From contig JAWKRG010000002.1 of NCBI GenBank assembly GCA_041389725.1, forward strand, positions 124,001-188,000: 64,000 nt of DNA, read 5' to 3'. The stretch is from Polyangiaceae bacterium (GTDB lineage Bacteria; Myxococcota_A; Polyangia; Polyangiales; Polyangiaceae). Positions 47,889 to 56,604 of the stretch are shown here, in pieces. Below the pieces are notes generated by a model. It was not told the origin of the DNA. It worked only from the letters and a program-made list of their open reading frames with translations, and searched no databases. Each line of letters starts with the position of its first letter. The stretch's first letter is position 1. Position numbers and translations under genes: made by a program.

Positions 47889-49538
47889 ATGTCCGAAAAG
47901 GAAGAACCAGAGCGACCGTCCAGCGACCCGGACCCCGAGAACGAACCGGAAGCCTCTCGACCGCCGCCGCCCAGTGCCAAGTCAGGCGCGAAGCTCCGCC
48001 CGCTCTACTACAACATCGTCAGCCACTTGGGCGGCTTACTCGCCGTACTTGGTGGGGTGATGATCGCCATCTCGATGCTGACTCACGTGGTCGGCTCGGG
48101 CGGCTCGAACCCCTACATCGGCATCTTCACCTTCATGGTGTTCCCCGGGGTGATGATCACGGGCATCGTCATCTTCCTACTGGGCATGCGTTGGGAGGCA
48201 GGAAGACGCCGGCGCATGCAGTCCCTCGAGGACCTGCCCTATCCGCGCATCGACCTGAACGACAAGCACCAGCGCAAGGTGTTCGCCTACTCCACGGTCG
48301 GCGGCGTCGTGCTGACCACGCTGGTGGTGTGGGCTTCCTATCAAGGCTTTCACTTCACGGAGTCGGTGTATTTTTGCGGGCAGGTTTGCCACGTACCGAT
48401 GGAACCAGAGTTCACTGCCTACCAGGACTCGGCCCACGCGCGCGTGCCCTGCGTCGACTGCCACGTCGGCGAGGGAGCCGGCTGGTACGTCAAGTCCAAG
48501 CTTTCCGGCGCGCGCCAGGTGCTGGGCGTCATCACGGGCAACTACAAGCGTCCCATTCCCACGCCCATCGAGCACCTACGTCCAGCGCGGGAGACCTGCG
48601 AGCGCTGCCACTGGCCGCAGAAGTTCTTCGGCGCCACCCTGCTACAGCTGCCCCACTACCGCTACAACGAAACCAACGACTCCGAGCAGATCAGCCTGAC
48701 GCTGAAGACCGGCGGTGGCAGTCCAGTCCACGGGCGTAGCCAGGGCATTCACTGGCACATGGTGGTTGCCAACAGTGTCAGCTACGTGTCCTCGGATCCC
48801 AAGCTGCAGGTCATTCCGTGGACGAAGGTCAAGCACGCGGATGGAAGCGAGGAGACCTACTACGCCAAGACCAAGCTGTCGCCCTCGGAGCTTCTGAACC
48901 TGCCTGAGCGCAAAATGGACTGCATGGATTGCCACAATCGGCCGGCGCACTCTTTTCCGCCGCCCGATGCAGCCATCGATCAGGCGCTGATGCGCGGGCG
49001 TATTGCGACCAGTCTCCCCTGGATCAAGAAGATTGCGGTCGAATCCGTGTTCATCGAGCGCAAGGACAAGGAGATGGCCCACGACTTGATCGGCAAGTAC
49101 ATCAACGAGTTCTACGAGAAGAAGTACCCCGACGTTTACAAGAACCGCAAAGCGGACATCGACCAAGCCGTCACCGTGGCCAAGGACGTCTTCGACCGCG
49201 GGGTGTTCCCCAAGATGAACGTGGACTGGGAGACCTACCCCGTCAACATCGGCCACCGCTACTGGCCCGGCTGCTTCCGCTGTCACGACGGCAAGCACGT
49301 GTCGAAGGGCGGCAAGGTCCTGGTCCACGAATGCAACGGCACCTGCCACTCGAAGCCCGAGCGCGGCAAGGTCATGGCCCTGGGCGGCGTGGACCCCGAG
49401 GCTCAAGAGGATTGGCACCCCTGGCGAATGCCCAAGGAGCACTTGGACATCGACGGACACGACATGGTGCTTTGCCATCAATGTCACAAGGCCGGGCAAC
49501 GCCCGAGTCGAGAGTGCAAGGACTGTCACGAGAAGTGA
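47889..49538 (+). CDS. ImcH-like NapC/NirT-family inner-membrane multiheme cytochrome
   Basis: 549 residues from the ATG at 47889. Acidic N-terminus, then three membrane helices (about 42-66, 75-98, 128-150). The NapC/NirT part begins after helix 3 with FCGQVCH (CX3CH) and CVDCH, then CERCH, CMDCH, CFRCH, CNGTCH (CX3CH), CHQCH and CKDCH: eight motifs. Three helices plus NapC-type hemes is the layout of ImcH from Geobacter, a quinol oxidase used with high-potential extracellular acceptors; ImcH itself has seven hemes. It is 17 bases after the 34-heme gene and 15 before the CbcL-like gene. Confidence 0.85.
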   Translation: MSEKEEPERPSSDPDPENEPEASRPPPPSAKSGAKLRPLYYNIVSHLGGLLAVLGGVMIAISMLTHVVGSGGSNPYIGIFTFMVFPGVMITGIVIFLLGMRWEAGRRRRMQSLEDLPYPRIDLNDKHQRKVFAYSTVGGVVLTTLVVWASYQGFHFTESVYFCGQVCHVPMEPEFTAYQDSAHARVPCVDCHVGEGAGWYVKSKLSGARQVLGVITGNYKRPIPTPIEHLRPARETCERCHWPQKFFGATLLQLPHYRYNETNDSEQISLTLKTGGGSPVHGRSQGIHWHMVVANSVSYVSSDPKLQVIPWTKVKHADGSEETYYAKTKLSPSELLNLPERKMDCMDCHNRPAHSFPPPDAAIDQALMRGRIATSLPWIKKIAVESVFIERKDKEMAHDLIGKYINEFYEKKYPDVYKNRKADIDQAVTVAKDVFDRGVFPKMNVDWETYPVNIGHRYWPGCFRCHDGKHVSKGGKVLVHECNGTCHSKPERGKVMALGGVDPEAQEDWHPWRMPKEHLDIDGHDMVLCHQCHKAGQRPSRECKDCHEK

Positions 49539-49553
49539 AACGGAGGACAGACC

Positions 49554-51698
49554 ATGAACGCGCCGCGTTTCCTGCTAATCGCCCTATGCCCACTGCTGCT
49601 GACTCAACTCAGCTGTGGGCGTGGTGATCGCACGCGTCCGCCGCCCAAGCGAACACTTGCGCCACCGCAGGAAGAAAAGCCCCTCGACACGGATCCCGAG
49701 CAGGTCCTCGCGGATCTGAAGACCTCGGTACACGCCAAGCTCGACTGTTCGGACTGTCACGCTCCCCATGAGACGGACAGCGAGAAGGTGGGCAAGGGCA
49801 AGTGCACTTCCTGCCACGAGGAGGAGACCAAGGCCTACGCCGCCACGGTGCATGCGCGTAAGCTCGAGAAGGACAAGAAGGACGCCGCGAATTGCCAGGA
49901 TTGTCATGGCATGCACGACACGAAGGCGGTCAAAGACCCCGAGTCGCGTGTGTCTCCGCGCAACACCCCGGCCACTTGCGGCCGCTGCCACGAAAACCCC
50001 GAGGTCGCGAAGAAGCTGGGCATCAAAGATCCGACGGCCGTGCAACACTACGTCGAGAGCATCCACGGCCAGGCGTTGGTGGTGAACGGCCTCTTGGTAG
50101 CGCCGAGCTGCGCGGACTGTCACGGCAAAGCGCACAGCATCCTGGAAGCGGAGAACGCCGCCTCCTCCGTGAACAAGTACAACGTGGCCGACACTTGCGG
50201 ACGCTGTCATTCCGGAGAGAAGCAGCAGTACCTGAGCGGGATTCACGCCAAAGCCCTGGCCGAGGAGAAGGACAAGCGCGCCAAGGCCAAGAAGGACGAG
50301 AAGGTCCTGCTGAGCGACACCGGTAAGGAAGCGGCGGACCAAAAGGCCCCCACCTGCCCCACCTGTCACTCGGCCCACTCGATCGTCGAGCCGGGACCGA
50401 AGTTCCAGCTCGCGAACGACCGCATCTGCGGTGAGTGTCACGAAGGCCGCCTGGAGCGCTACCTGGAGACCTATCACGGACGCGCGCACGACCTGGGCGA
50501 TCCCGACGTCGCTGCCTGCCACGACTGCCACGGCTCCCACGACATTTGGCCGTCGAAGGAGGCGGCCTCACGTCTGTCTTCGGAGAAGCGACTGGAAACC
50601 TGCCAGCAGTGTCACCCGAACGCACCGCCGAAGTTCGCAGGCTTCCTGGCCCACGCGGATCACTCCGACAAGAAAAACTACCCGAACCTGTACTGGGCCT
50701 ACACCGCGATGACGGGGCTGTTGGTCGGCACCTTCGGCTTCTTCGGCATCCACACGCTGCTGTGGTTGATGCGCACCTTGGTCGAACGCTTCCGTGATCC
50801 GAAGGCCTTCAAAGAAGCCAAGGCGCGGGTGCGCAAAGAGGAAGGCGCCAGGCTCTACGTGCGCTTCCGCCCCATCGACCGCTTCGTCCACGCCCTGGTC
50901 ATCGTCAGCTTCATGCTGTTGGTCATGACCGGCATGCCGCTGAAGTTCCATTCGGCGCCCTGGGCCCACACCGTGTTCGACCTAGTGGGCGGCGCCGCAG
51001 TCGCCGCCAGCGTGCATCGCTTCGCCGCGGTCGTGACCCTCAGCTACTTCGTGCTCCACATCGGCAGCTTGATCGTGCTCCTGCGTCGCAATCGTCACCT
51101 CTACCGCAAGGCGGACGGAGGCTTCAGCGTGGGTGGACTGCTCAGGGCAGTCTTTGGGCCGGATTCTCCCATGCCGCGCTGGCAGGACGTGAAGGACGTG
51201 CTCGGCCACATGAAGTTCTTCATGGGGCGAGGCCCGCGACCGAAGTTCGATCGCTTCACCTACTGGGAGAAATTCGACTACATGGCGGTGTTCTGGGGCG
51301 TGACCGTCATCGGCCTGTCGGGCCTGGTGCTGTGGTTCCCCGAACGCGCAACGCTCCTCCTGCCGGGTTGGGCCATCAACATCGCGCACATCATTCATAG
51401 CGACGAGGCCCTCTTGGCCGCAGGCTTCATCTTCACCTTCCACTTCTTCAACAGCCACTTCCGCCCCGAAAAGTTCCCCTACGACGCAGTGATGTTCTCG
51501 GGGAAGATCACGGAAGCTGAGCTCGAGCACGAACGCCCTGCGCAGTACGAGCGCATGAAGGAGTCGGGAGAGCTCGAGAACTACTCCAAGCTCGGTGAGT
51601 GGCGACAGTGGAAGCTGATCGTGAACATCTTCGGCGCCGCCGCCATCGTGCTCGGCCTGACGCTGTCTGCGGCCATCTTCTACGCCCTGACCACCTGA
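49554..51698 (+). CDS. CbcL-like fusion of multiheme cytochrome c and di-heme cytochrome b
   Basis: 714 residues. Lipobox-like signal LLLTQLSC, then a periplasmic domain (about 50-370) with ten CXXCH motifs, CSDCH to CQQCH. From about 385 the chain is membrane-embedded: a HydB/b561-type cytochrome b with His-bearing helices (RFVHALVIVSF, SVHRFAAVVTL, FVLHIG, FTFHFFNSHF). This architecture, multiheme c joined to cytochrome b, is that of Geobacter CbcL (described with nine c hemes), a menaquinol oxidase for low-potential extracellular acceptors. Adjacent to the ImcH-like gene. Confidence 0.87.
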   Translation: MNAPRFLLIALCPLLLTQLSCGRGDRTRPPPKRTLAPPQEEKPLDTDPEQVLADLKTSVHAKLDCSDCHAPHETDSEKVGKGKCTSCHEEETKAYAATVHARKLEKDKKDAANCQDCHGMHDTKAVKDPESRVSPRNTPATCGRCHENPEVAKKLGIKDPTAVQHYVESIHGQALVVNGLLVAPSCADCHGKAHSILEAENAASSVNKYNVADTCGRCHSGEKQQYLSGIHAKALAEEKDKRAKAKKDEKVLLSDTGKEAADQKAPTCPTCHSAHSIVEPGPKFQLANDRICGECHEGRLERYLETYHGRAHDLGDPDVAACHDCHGSHDIWPSKEAASRLSSEKRLETCQQCHPNAPPKFAGFLAHADHSDKKNYPNLYWAYTAMTGLLVGTFGFFGIHTLLWLMRTLVERFRDPKAFKEAKARVRKEEGARLYVRFRPIDRFVHALVIVSFMLLVMTGMPLKFHSAPWAHTVFDLVGGAAVAASVHRFAAVVTLSYFVLHIGSLIVLLRRNRHLYRKADGGFSVGGLLRAVFGPDSPMPRWQDVKDVLGHMKFFMGRGPRPKFDRFTYWEKFDYMAVFWGVTVIGLSGLVLWFPERATLLLPGWAINIAHIIHSDEALLAAGFIFTFHFFNSHFRPEKFPYDAVMFSGKITEAELEHERPAQYERMKESGELENYSKLGEWRQWKLIVNIFGAAAIVLGLTLSAAIFYALTT

Positions 51699-51815
51699 GA
51701 GCGCGGCCCGCCACGCCGCTGTTGCGGTCCTGCCGTCCCCACGACGTCGGGAGCCGCGACACTTGGGCTGGTGCGCTCGACTCGGCCCGCGCTTCGAGCG
51801 CGCCGCGACCTTACC

Positions 51816-53309
51816 TCATTGGTATTCGAAGGCGCCGAGATCCCAGACTCCGTCGGCCCCGCGCTTTGCGCCGGTCGGGTCGACGTCGTAGGGCGGCGCG
51901 AGCACGCTTCCGGGCTGGGTCGGCCCCGCAAGGTGGAAGTCACCCGTCGCGACGTTCGCAAAGGGCGTGCCCGAGAGCACGGCGTTGTTTTCGCAGAGGT
52001 CGCCAGCGCAGTCCGACGCCACTCCACTGCCCAGCCCGAACCAGGCGTTGTTCTTGACCTCCACGCCGGTGTGGCTGCCCGGCACGCGGATCGAACAGGT
52101 GCCGTTCTGCACGCCCACCAGGGTGTTGTTGTAGATCCGAACGTCATTGGCGGATACGCCGGCAGCACTCACGCCGCCATCGCCACCAATCAGGAGACAG
52201 CCGTCGGTGTGGCCCGTGTCTTTGGTCGTCCAAATCACGTTGCCGTAGATCTCACTGGCGTCGAAGTCGCCCACGGTGTCGCCGTCCCACATCGCAACCT
52301 GCGCAGTGCAACCGGGTGCAGTGGGATCGCCGGGAGTGCCCTGACAGCCGTCCTTGAATACGTTGTGGCGGATCACGATCCGCGCGGCGTGCCCTTGGCC
52401 ACGGATCGTCTCCTTGCTCCAGTTCGGTCCCAGCCACGAGTGCTCGATCGTCACATCCGACGCGCCCGCGAGCTGAAACGGCAAGTAGACGTTGTGAATG
52501 TGGCTGCGAGAGATGCGCCAACGGGCCAAAATCGCGTCGAAGCCGCCGAAATAGAACCCCTCGGTAGGAATGCTGGGATCGAAGTTGTCGCCGGCCGGAC
52601 CGCCCACGTCGACGAAGCGAATGATGACGTCCTTCGAGCCGCGCCCGAAGTTGATGGTGTGGGCAGTGAACCCGCCCGGAACGCGAAAGCCGTAGGCGTC
52701 GACTCGCTGCCAGTCGCTTTCGTCCCGCGTGCGGCCGTCGATCTCCCAGAAATCGCTGACCATCGTGACGTCGGGAAAGCTCGCCTGGCCGTCGCCATAG
52801 CTCGCGTTCCACCCGTCGTCGCTTCCATGATCGGTGGCGGTGGCCTTGCGGATCGCGATCGCTGCTTGCCCCGACTCGGGCGCATCGAGTAGCAGCGACG
52901 CGTAGTCGCCGTCGCCGACGAGGTACACCGCGCCCCGTTCCGGTGAATCGGGAAACACCGAGAAGGCGCTGGCCCAGCTCGTGCCGTCCCCGCCCACAGG
53001 CGCATCCGCACGCAGGTAGTAGCAGGTCGATGCACTGCAGTCGGTCTTCCCGCCTGCCCCAGCAAAACCACTGGCGCCGCCGCTAGCCGAGCTTCCCCCC
53101 GATCCGCTTTGCGCGCCGCTGCCGGCCGCGCCGCCTTGTGCGCCGTTGCCGCCCGCGCCTCCGCTCGACGCGCCGCTGTCGTCACCTCCGCACCCACCGA
53201 GCCAGAGACTGGCGGCGAGAGCCACAAGGACGCAGCACGCGCGCGCACTGCCCGCGGCGCTGGCGTCTGCTTCAGCGCGAGAGAACGAGTGTGCTTCGAA
53301 GATCGCCAA
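51816..53309 (-). CDS. Lipoprotein with right-handed beta-helix
   Basis: 497 residues if started at the TTG at 53309, which has a good ribosome binding site (GGGAG, 7 bases before) and leads to the signal sequence with lipobox LWLGGC; no ATG or GTG is nearby and upstream sequence looks non-coding. A Gly/Ser/Ala linker of about 45 residues follows. The rest is a parallel beta-helix: repeated IRFVDVGG, ISRSHIHNVYL, VTIEHSWLG, IVIRHNVFKD, EIYGNVIWT, VRIYNNTLVG. Such folds bind or cleave polysaccharides. No heme motif. It converges on the CbcL-like gene; its role in the electron transfer block is unknown. Confidence 0.68.
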   Translation of the reverse strand: MAIFEAHSFSRAEADASAAGSARACCVLVALAASLWLGGCGGDDSGASSGGAGGNGAQGGAAGSGAQSGSGGSSASGGASGFAGAGGKTDCSASTCYYLRADAPVGGDGTSWASAFSVFPDSPERGAVYLVGDGDYASLLLDAPESGQAAIAIRKATATDHGSDDGWNASYGDGQASFPDVTMVSDFWEIDGRTRDESDWQRVDAYGFRVPGGFTAHTINFGRGSKDVIIRFVDVGGPAGDNFDPSIPTEGFYFGGFDAILARWRISRSHIHNVYLPFQLAGASDVTIEHSWLGPNWSKETIRGQGHAARIVIRHNVFKDGCQGTPGDPTAPGCTAQVAMWDGDTVGDFDASEIYGNVIWTTKDTGHTDGCLLIGGDGGVSAAGVSANDVRIYNNTLVGVQNGTCSIRVPGSHTGVEVKNNAWFGLGSGVASDCAGDLCENNAVLSGTPFANVATGDFHLAGPTQPGSVLAPPYDVDPTGAKRGADGVWDLGAFEYQ

Positions 53310-53891
53310 CGGCCGACTCCCTTTCGCAACGACGCGTAGCGTGCGCGAGCGAGGCACGCAATCGGCGCTGGCGTTCGCGGGTCCATGTGCCCGCGCTGGC
53401 CGTGGTGTTCTCGGGTCCGAGCGCCTGCGCGGGCGCCAGCCCTGGTGTTCGCTGGACGCGGGTGCGTTCCGATGGCGAGTTCCGATGCCCTCGGCCCTTC
53501 CCATCGCGTGGCGCGCGCGCCGGTATCTCCGCGTGCCGGCCGAGGATTCTCGCGGCCTGAGCGCGCGCATCTCACCGCGATCCGTTCCTCTCGAACCAAG
53601 CCCCGCGGGCTGGGAGGGCGCTGCGTCGGCCGGAGGGCACGGGTCTCCGCGAGCAGCGCCCGCGGGTGGGAGGGCACTGTGTCGGCCGGAGGGCAAGGTT
53701 AGTTGCTGGATCGTTGAGCCACGACGACCGACTCCAGCCGAGCGGCGCCGCGCCAAGTGCTGGCGCGGGGCCCGCGAACTCTCCAAGACTGGCTCCACAG
53801 CGGGTTGGCTCGCGCGGCGCGATCAGGAGGCGCGACGCGGCTCGGCTCGGTCAGGAGGCGCGACGCGCGGCACAGAAGAACCGCTGAAGCA
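53310..53891. repeat. 582-bp gene-free region with direct repeats
   Basis: No credible gene on either strand. It contains an imperfect 37-38-bp direct repeat (53602-53639 and 53659-53695, both starting CCCGCGGG and ending GGCCGGAGGGCA) and a 17-bp repeat TCAGGAGGCGCGACGCG (53823-53839 and 53851-53867). It lies upstream of the beta-helix gene and behind the porin-cytochrome operon. Confidence 0.6.
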
Positions 53892-55577
53892 CTACGGTAT
53901 CTTCTGCACGATGCCGTCGATGTGTTGCTCGGGGTTTATGAAGGTGAAGTTGTCCGACGAGATGTTCGGATGGCAGGCGCTGCAGACTGGCGCTTGCGAC
54001 TGGGGCAAGTGCGGCGGACCCGGCGGCAGTCCGTGGCAGGTGCCGCAGTTCTTCTGGGTGCCGTCCACCAAGGTCCACTTGGGCGTGGTGAGGGTGCCCT
54101 TGCTGTTGGCGAAGAGTGCGCCGTGGCAGTAGGTGTTGGTGCAGACTTCGTTGGCGTAGGTCGGGGCAGTTCCGTTGAACACCGCCACACCCGAGAAATT
54201 CAGCTCAGCGCCGCCGCTGGTGTCGACGTGACCCGGGTCCAGCCACTGCGAGGGCACCTTGTGACACTCGCCGCAGGGCACGGCGCGCCCCAGCCCCGAG
54301 CCAACCACATGCGCCTGGTGCGCGCCGACGCCGGGTGACGTAGTGGCCGTGTTGCCCTGCAGATCCTTGGGCGGCGCGGGGTTCGTGCTGCCGTGACAGG
54401 CGGTGCATTGTGTATCGACCTGGACGTCGACGACGCCGTTCACGTGCAGCGTGCGATCCTTCATGGTGACGTCGTCGTCCGCGACCACGTCGCCGTGGCA
54501 GAAGGAGCAATCCGTCATCTGGGGATGGGGCGGCGCCGGCGGCGCACCGTGGCAGCCGGTGCAGGTGAGCGAAGCGCCGGTGGTCCAGTTCGGCGTGGGC
54601 TGTTGCGACGCAGCGGTGGGACCGTGACACCAGACCTGCGAGCAGGTCATGGCAGTGCGATCCCAGGTGGGCTTGCGTCCGGACGCGACCGCAACGCCGG
54701 CGAAGTTCAGCTCCGCCGGAAGGGCGTCACCGTGTCCGGGGTCGTCCGGCTTTTCGGGAACGACATGACAATCCTTGCACTCCACCGCGCGACTGAAGGC
54801 TCCGCCGGCCAAGTGCGCCTGGTGCGCGCCGACGCCGATGGCGGTGGGATCGCTGCTACCCGTCGTGTCCTTCGGCGGCGCAGGGTTGTTCTCACTACCG
54901 TGACAGCCGTTGCAACCCTCACCATCGACGTCGATGGTGCCGTTGACGTGTAGCTCTGGCGCGATGATGTTGCCACTGGCGTCCACGACCTTGCTGTGAC
55001 AGGCGGAGCACTGCGAGCCCTGGGGATGCGGCGCAGCCGGCGGCAGGGTGTGACACGTGCCGCAGGCGTCGGCGCTGGAGCGCGGCTTGGTCCACAGCGC
55101 CTGGGCATCGCGATGACACCAAGTATCCGAGCAACGACGGCGTGTGGAGTCGTAGCTCGGCGTCCGACCGCCCGTGGATGCGATGGTGCCGAAGGTGAGA
55201 TCGGCGGGCAGATCGTCGTCCACGTGGCCAGGGGCATTCGTCTCGTCCGGCACTACATGGCACTCGGAGCAGGCGACCGCCGCGTGAGTATCGCTTGCCT
55301 GCAAGTGAATCTGATGCGCGCCGACGCCCGGATACGAGGCGTCGTCGTTGCCCAGCAAGTCCCGCGGCGGAGCGGCGCGAGTCAACGCGTCCCCGGGACG
55401 GTCGGCGTCGCCGTGACAGCGAGCGCAGCGCTGCTGATCGGCCAGGGTCGGGTCGTCGTCCCGGCGCTCGAGGCAGCCCGGCGCCAAAAGGGCCGCGCCC
55501 AGCGCCAAGGCGCAACTGAGCCCGAGGACGAGGCCACGGCCACGGGCGCCGAACAGCGATCGCAGGGGGTCACTCAT
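53892..55577 (-). CDS. 15-heme outer-membrane lipoprotein cytochrome (conduit outer component)
   Basis: 561 residues from the ATG at 55577, overlapping the 12-heme gene by 8 bases. Lipobox LLAPGC. Fifteen heme motifs fall in three copies of one five-heme module of about 165-190 residues, each CXXCH, CXXCH, CX4CH, CXXCH, CXXCH. The CX4CH motifs are CSDTWCH, CSQVWCH and CTNTYCH. Each module repeats GVGAHQxHL, VVPxxxxxPGH and NFxGVAV segments. This is the CxxxxCH...CXXCH family known from Geobacter OmcB-type outer-surface cytochromes. It likely is the cell-surface end of the porin-cytochrome conduit. Confidence 0.88.
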   Translation of the reverse strand: MSDPLRSLFGARGRGLVLGLSCALALGAALLAPGCLERRDDDPTLADQQRCARCHGDADRPGDALTRAAPPRDLLGNDDASYPGVGAHQIHLQASDTHAAVACSECHVVPDETNAPGHVDDDLPADLTFGTIASTGGRTPSYDSTRRRCSDTWCHRDAQALWTKPRSSADACGTCHTLPPAAPHPQGSQCSACHSKVVDASGNIIAPELHVNGTIDVDGEGCNGCHGSENNPAPPKDTTGSSDPTAIGVGAHQAHLAGGAFSRAVECKDCHVVPEKPDDPGHGDALPAELNFAGVAVASGRKPTWDRTAMTCSQVWCHGPTAASQQPTPNWTTGASLTCTGCHGAPPAPPHPQMTDCSFCHGDVVADDDVTMKDRTLHVNGVVDVQVDTQCTACHGSTNPAPPKDLQGNTATTSPGVGAHQAHVVGSGLGRAVPCGECHKVPSQWLDPGHVDTSGGAELNFSGVAVFNGTAPTYANEVCTNTYCHGALFANSKGTLTTPKWTLVDGTQKNCGTCHGLPPGPPHLPQSQAPVCSACHPNISSDNFTFINPEQHIDGIVQKIP

Positions 55578-56604
55578 GGCAATACCTGCACATGGCGGCG
55601 CTTTCGGAGCGAGCGCTCTTCCAGCCCGAGGGATGAGGGTTGCCACCGTAGGCACCGACTTTGTGGCACCCGATACAGTTTGTCGCGGGACCTCGCTCGT
55701 GGCAACTGGCGCAGAGCACGATGTCGCGTCGCGCTTCGCGCCCATGGAAGCTGCGCGAGTCGGGGTTGCCACCGACCCAACCGGGCGGATGCGGGCTGCG
55801 CGCGCGAACGCGATTCTGACTCACACCGCGCGCGATGTGACAAGCGTCGCAGCTCTCGGTGGTGTGGCAAGACATGCAGCGCGCGGATTGGTGCTGAGCC
55901 TCGATGGCGTGGCGCACCATGAAGTCTCCACGGTGGATGAAGCCACGCTCCAGCTTCTCGGGCATGCGGCGCGAAGGCGTCAGGTTTTGAGTGACATCGT
56001 GGCAGTCGTCACACTGGGATCGGCTGTGGCAGGACTGACAGAGCGGCCCCTCTTGCACGGCGAACTGGCCATGACGCCTGACGAACGACGCATCGTGGCG
56101 CAAGAACGTCTGCGGCATCGTCTGTTTGAGGTCCCGTGACTCGTGGCAGGGCAAGCACTGGGCGTTCTGCCACTGTTTTTCGTGCTCGTGGCAGGCAAAG
56201 CACTTGCTCATCGGCGGCAGCGGGGGCTCCCCAGCGATGACCACGCCGCCGTGACAGCGCACGCACTGGCCCTTGATGCCCTCCATGGCGAGGTGCTTCG
56301 GGTGGTCGAAGCGAATGGCGCCCGCGCGGCGCTGGGGCGGCGCGGCCAAGATCTCCAGCACCTGGTGAGCGTCGTCCCGATGGCAATGCTCGCACTTGGC
56401 CTTGTCCGGCAAGCGATGCGCACGGTCCTTCTGCGCGACGCTGTGGCAATCGTTGCAGTTCAGGCAGTCGGGCTTGCCAGGACCGCCGCAGTCCATGTTG
56501 GCCAGATGGTGCTCGTGGGGGAAGCGTGGCGGCGTGTGATCGCTGCACGCACCGATCACGGCAAAGACCACGACGACCAAGGGGAGCAGCCGTACGTGCT
56601 TCAC
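55570..56604 (-). CDS. 12-heme lipoprotein cytochrome (conduit periplasmic component)
   Basis: 344 residues. Lipobox VIGACS. Twelve CXXCH motifs: CNDCH, CEHCH, CVRCH, CFACH, CLPCH, CQSCH, CDDCH, CMSCH, CDACH, CASCH, CIGCH, CRYCH. Several FxHxxH and HxxH segments (RFPHEHH, RFDHPKH) are typical of periplasmic cytochromes in Geobacter conduits, where OmaB has eight hemes. The gene lies between the porin and the surface cytochrome with overlaps on both sides (4 and 8 bases), so the three are one translational unit. It would deliver electrons from periplasmic carriers into the barrel. Confidence 0.87.
   Translation of the reverse strand: MKHVRLLPLVVVVFAVIGACSDHTPPRFPHEHHLANMDCGGPGKPDCLNCNDCHSVAQKDRAHRLPDKAKCEHCHRDDAHQVLEILAAPPQRRAGAIRFDHPKHLAMEGIKGQCVRCHGGVVIAGEPPLPPMSKCFACHEHEKQWQNAQCLPCHESRDLKQTMPQTFLRHDASFVRRHGQFAVQEGPLCQSCHSRSQCDDCHDVTQNLTPSRRMPEKLERGFIHRGDFMVRHAIEAQHQSARCMSCHTTESCDACHIARGVSQNRVRARSPHPPGWVGGNPDSRSFHGREARRDIVLCASCHERGPATNCIGCHKVGAYGGNPHPSGWKSARSESAAMCRYCHE

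Noticed and set aside
47889..49538. Considered as a nitrite reductase or its NrfH partner
   Set aside because: No CXXCK catalytic heme site exists in the window and no NrfA-like gene is nearby; three membrane helices and eight hemes fit an ImcH-type protein better.
53146..54132. 328-residue plus-strand frame across the repeat region before the conduit operon
   Set aside because: Pro/Ala/Arg-rich translation, runs through direct repeats and into the antisense of the 15-heme gene; no start signal.
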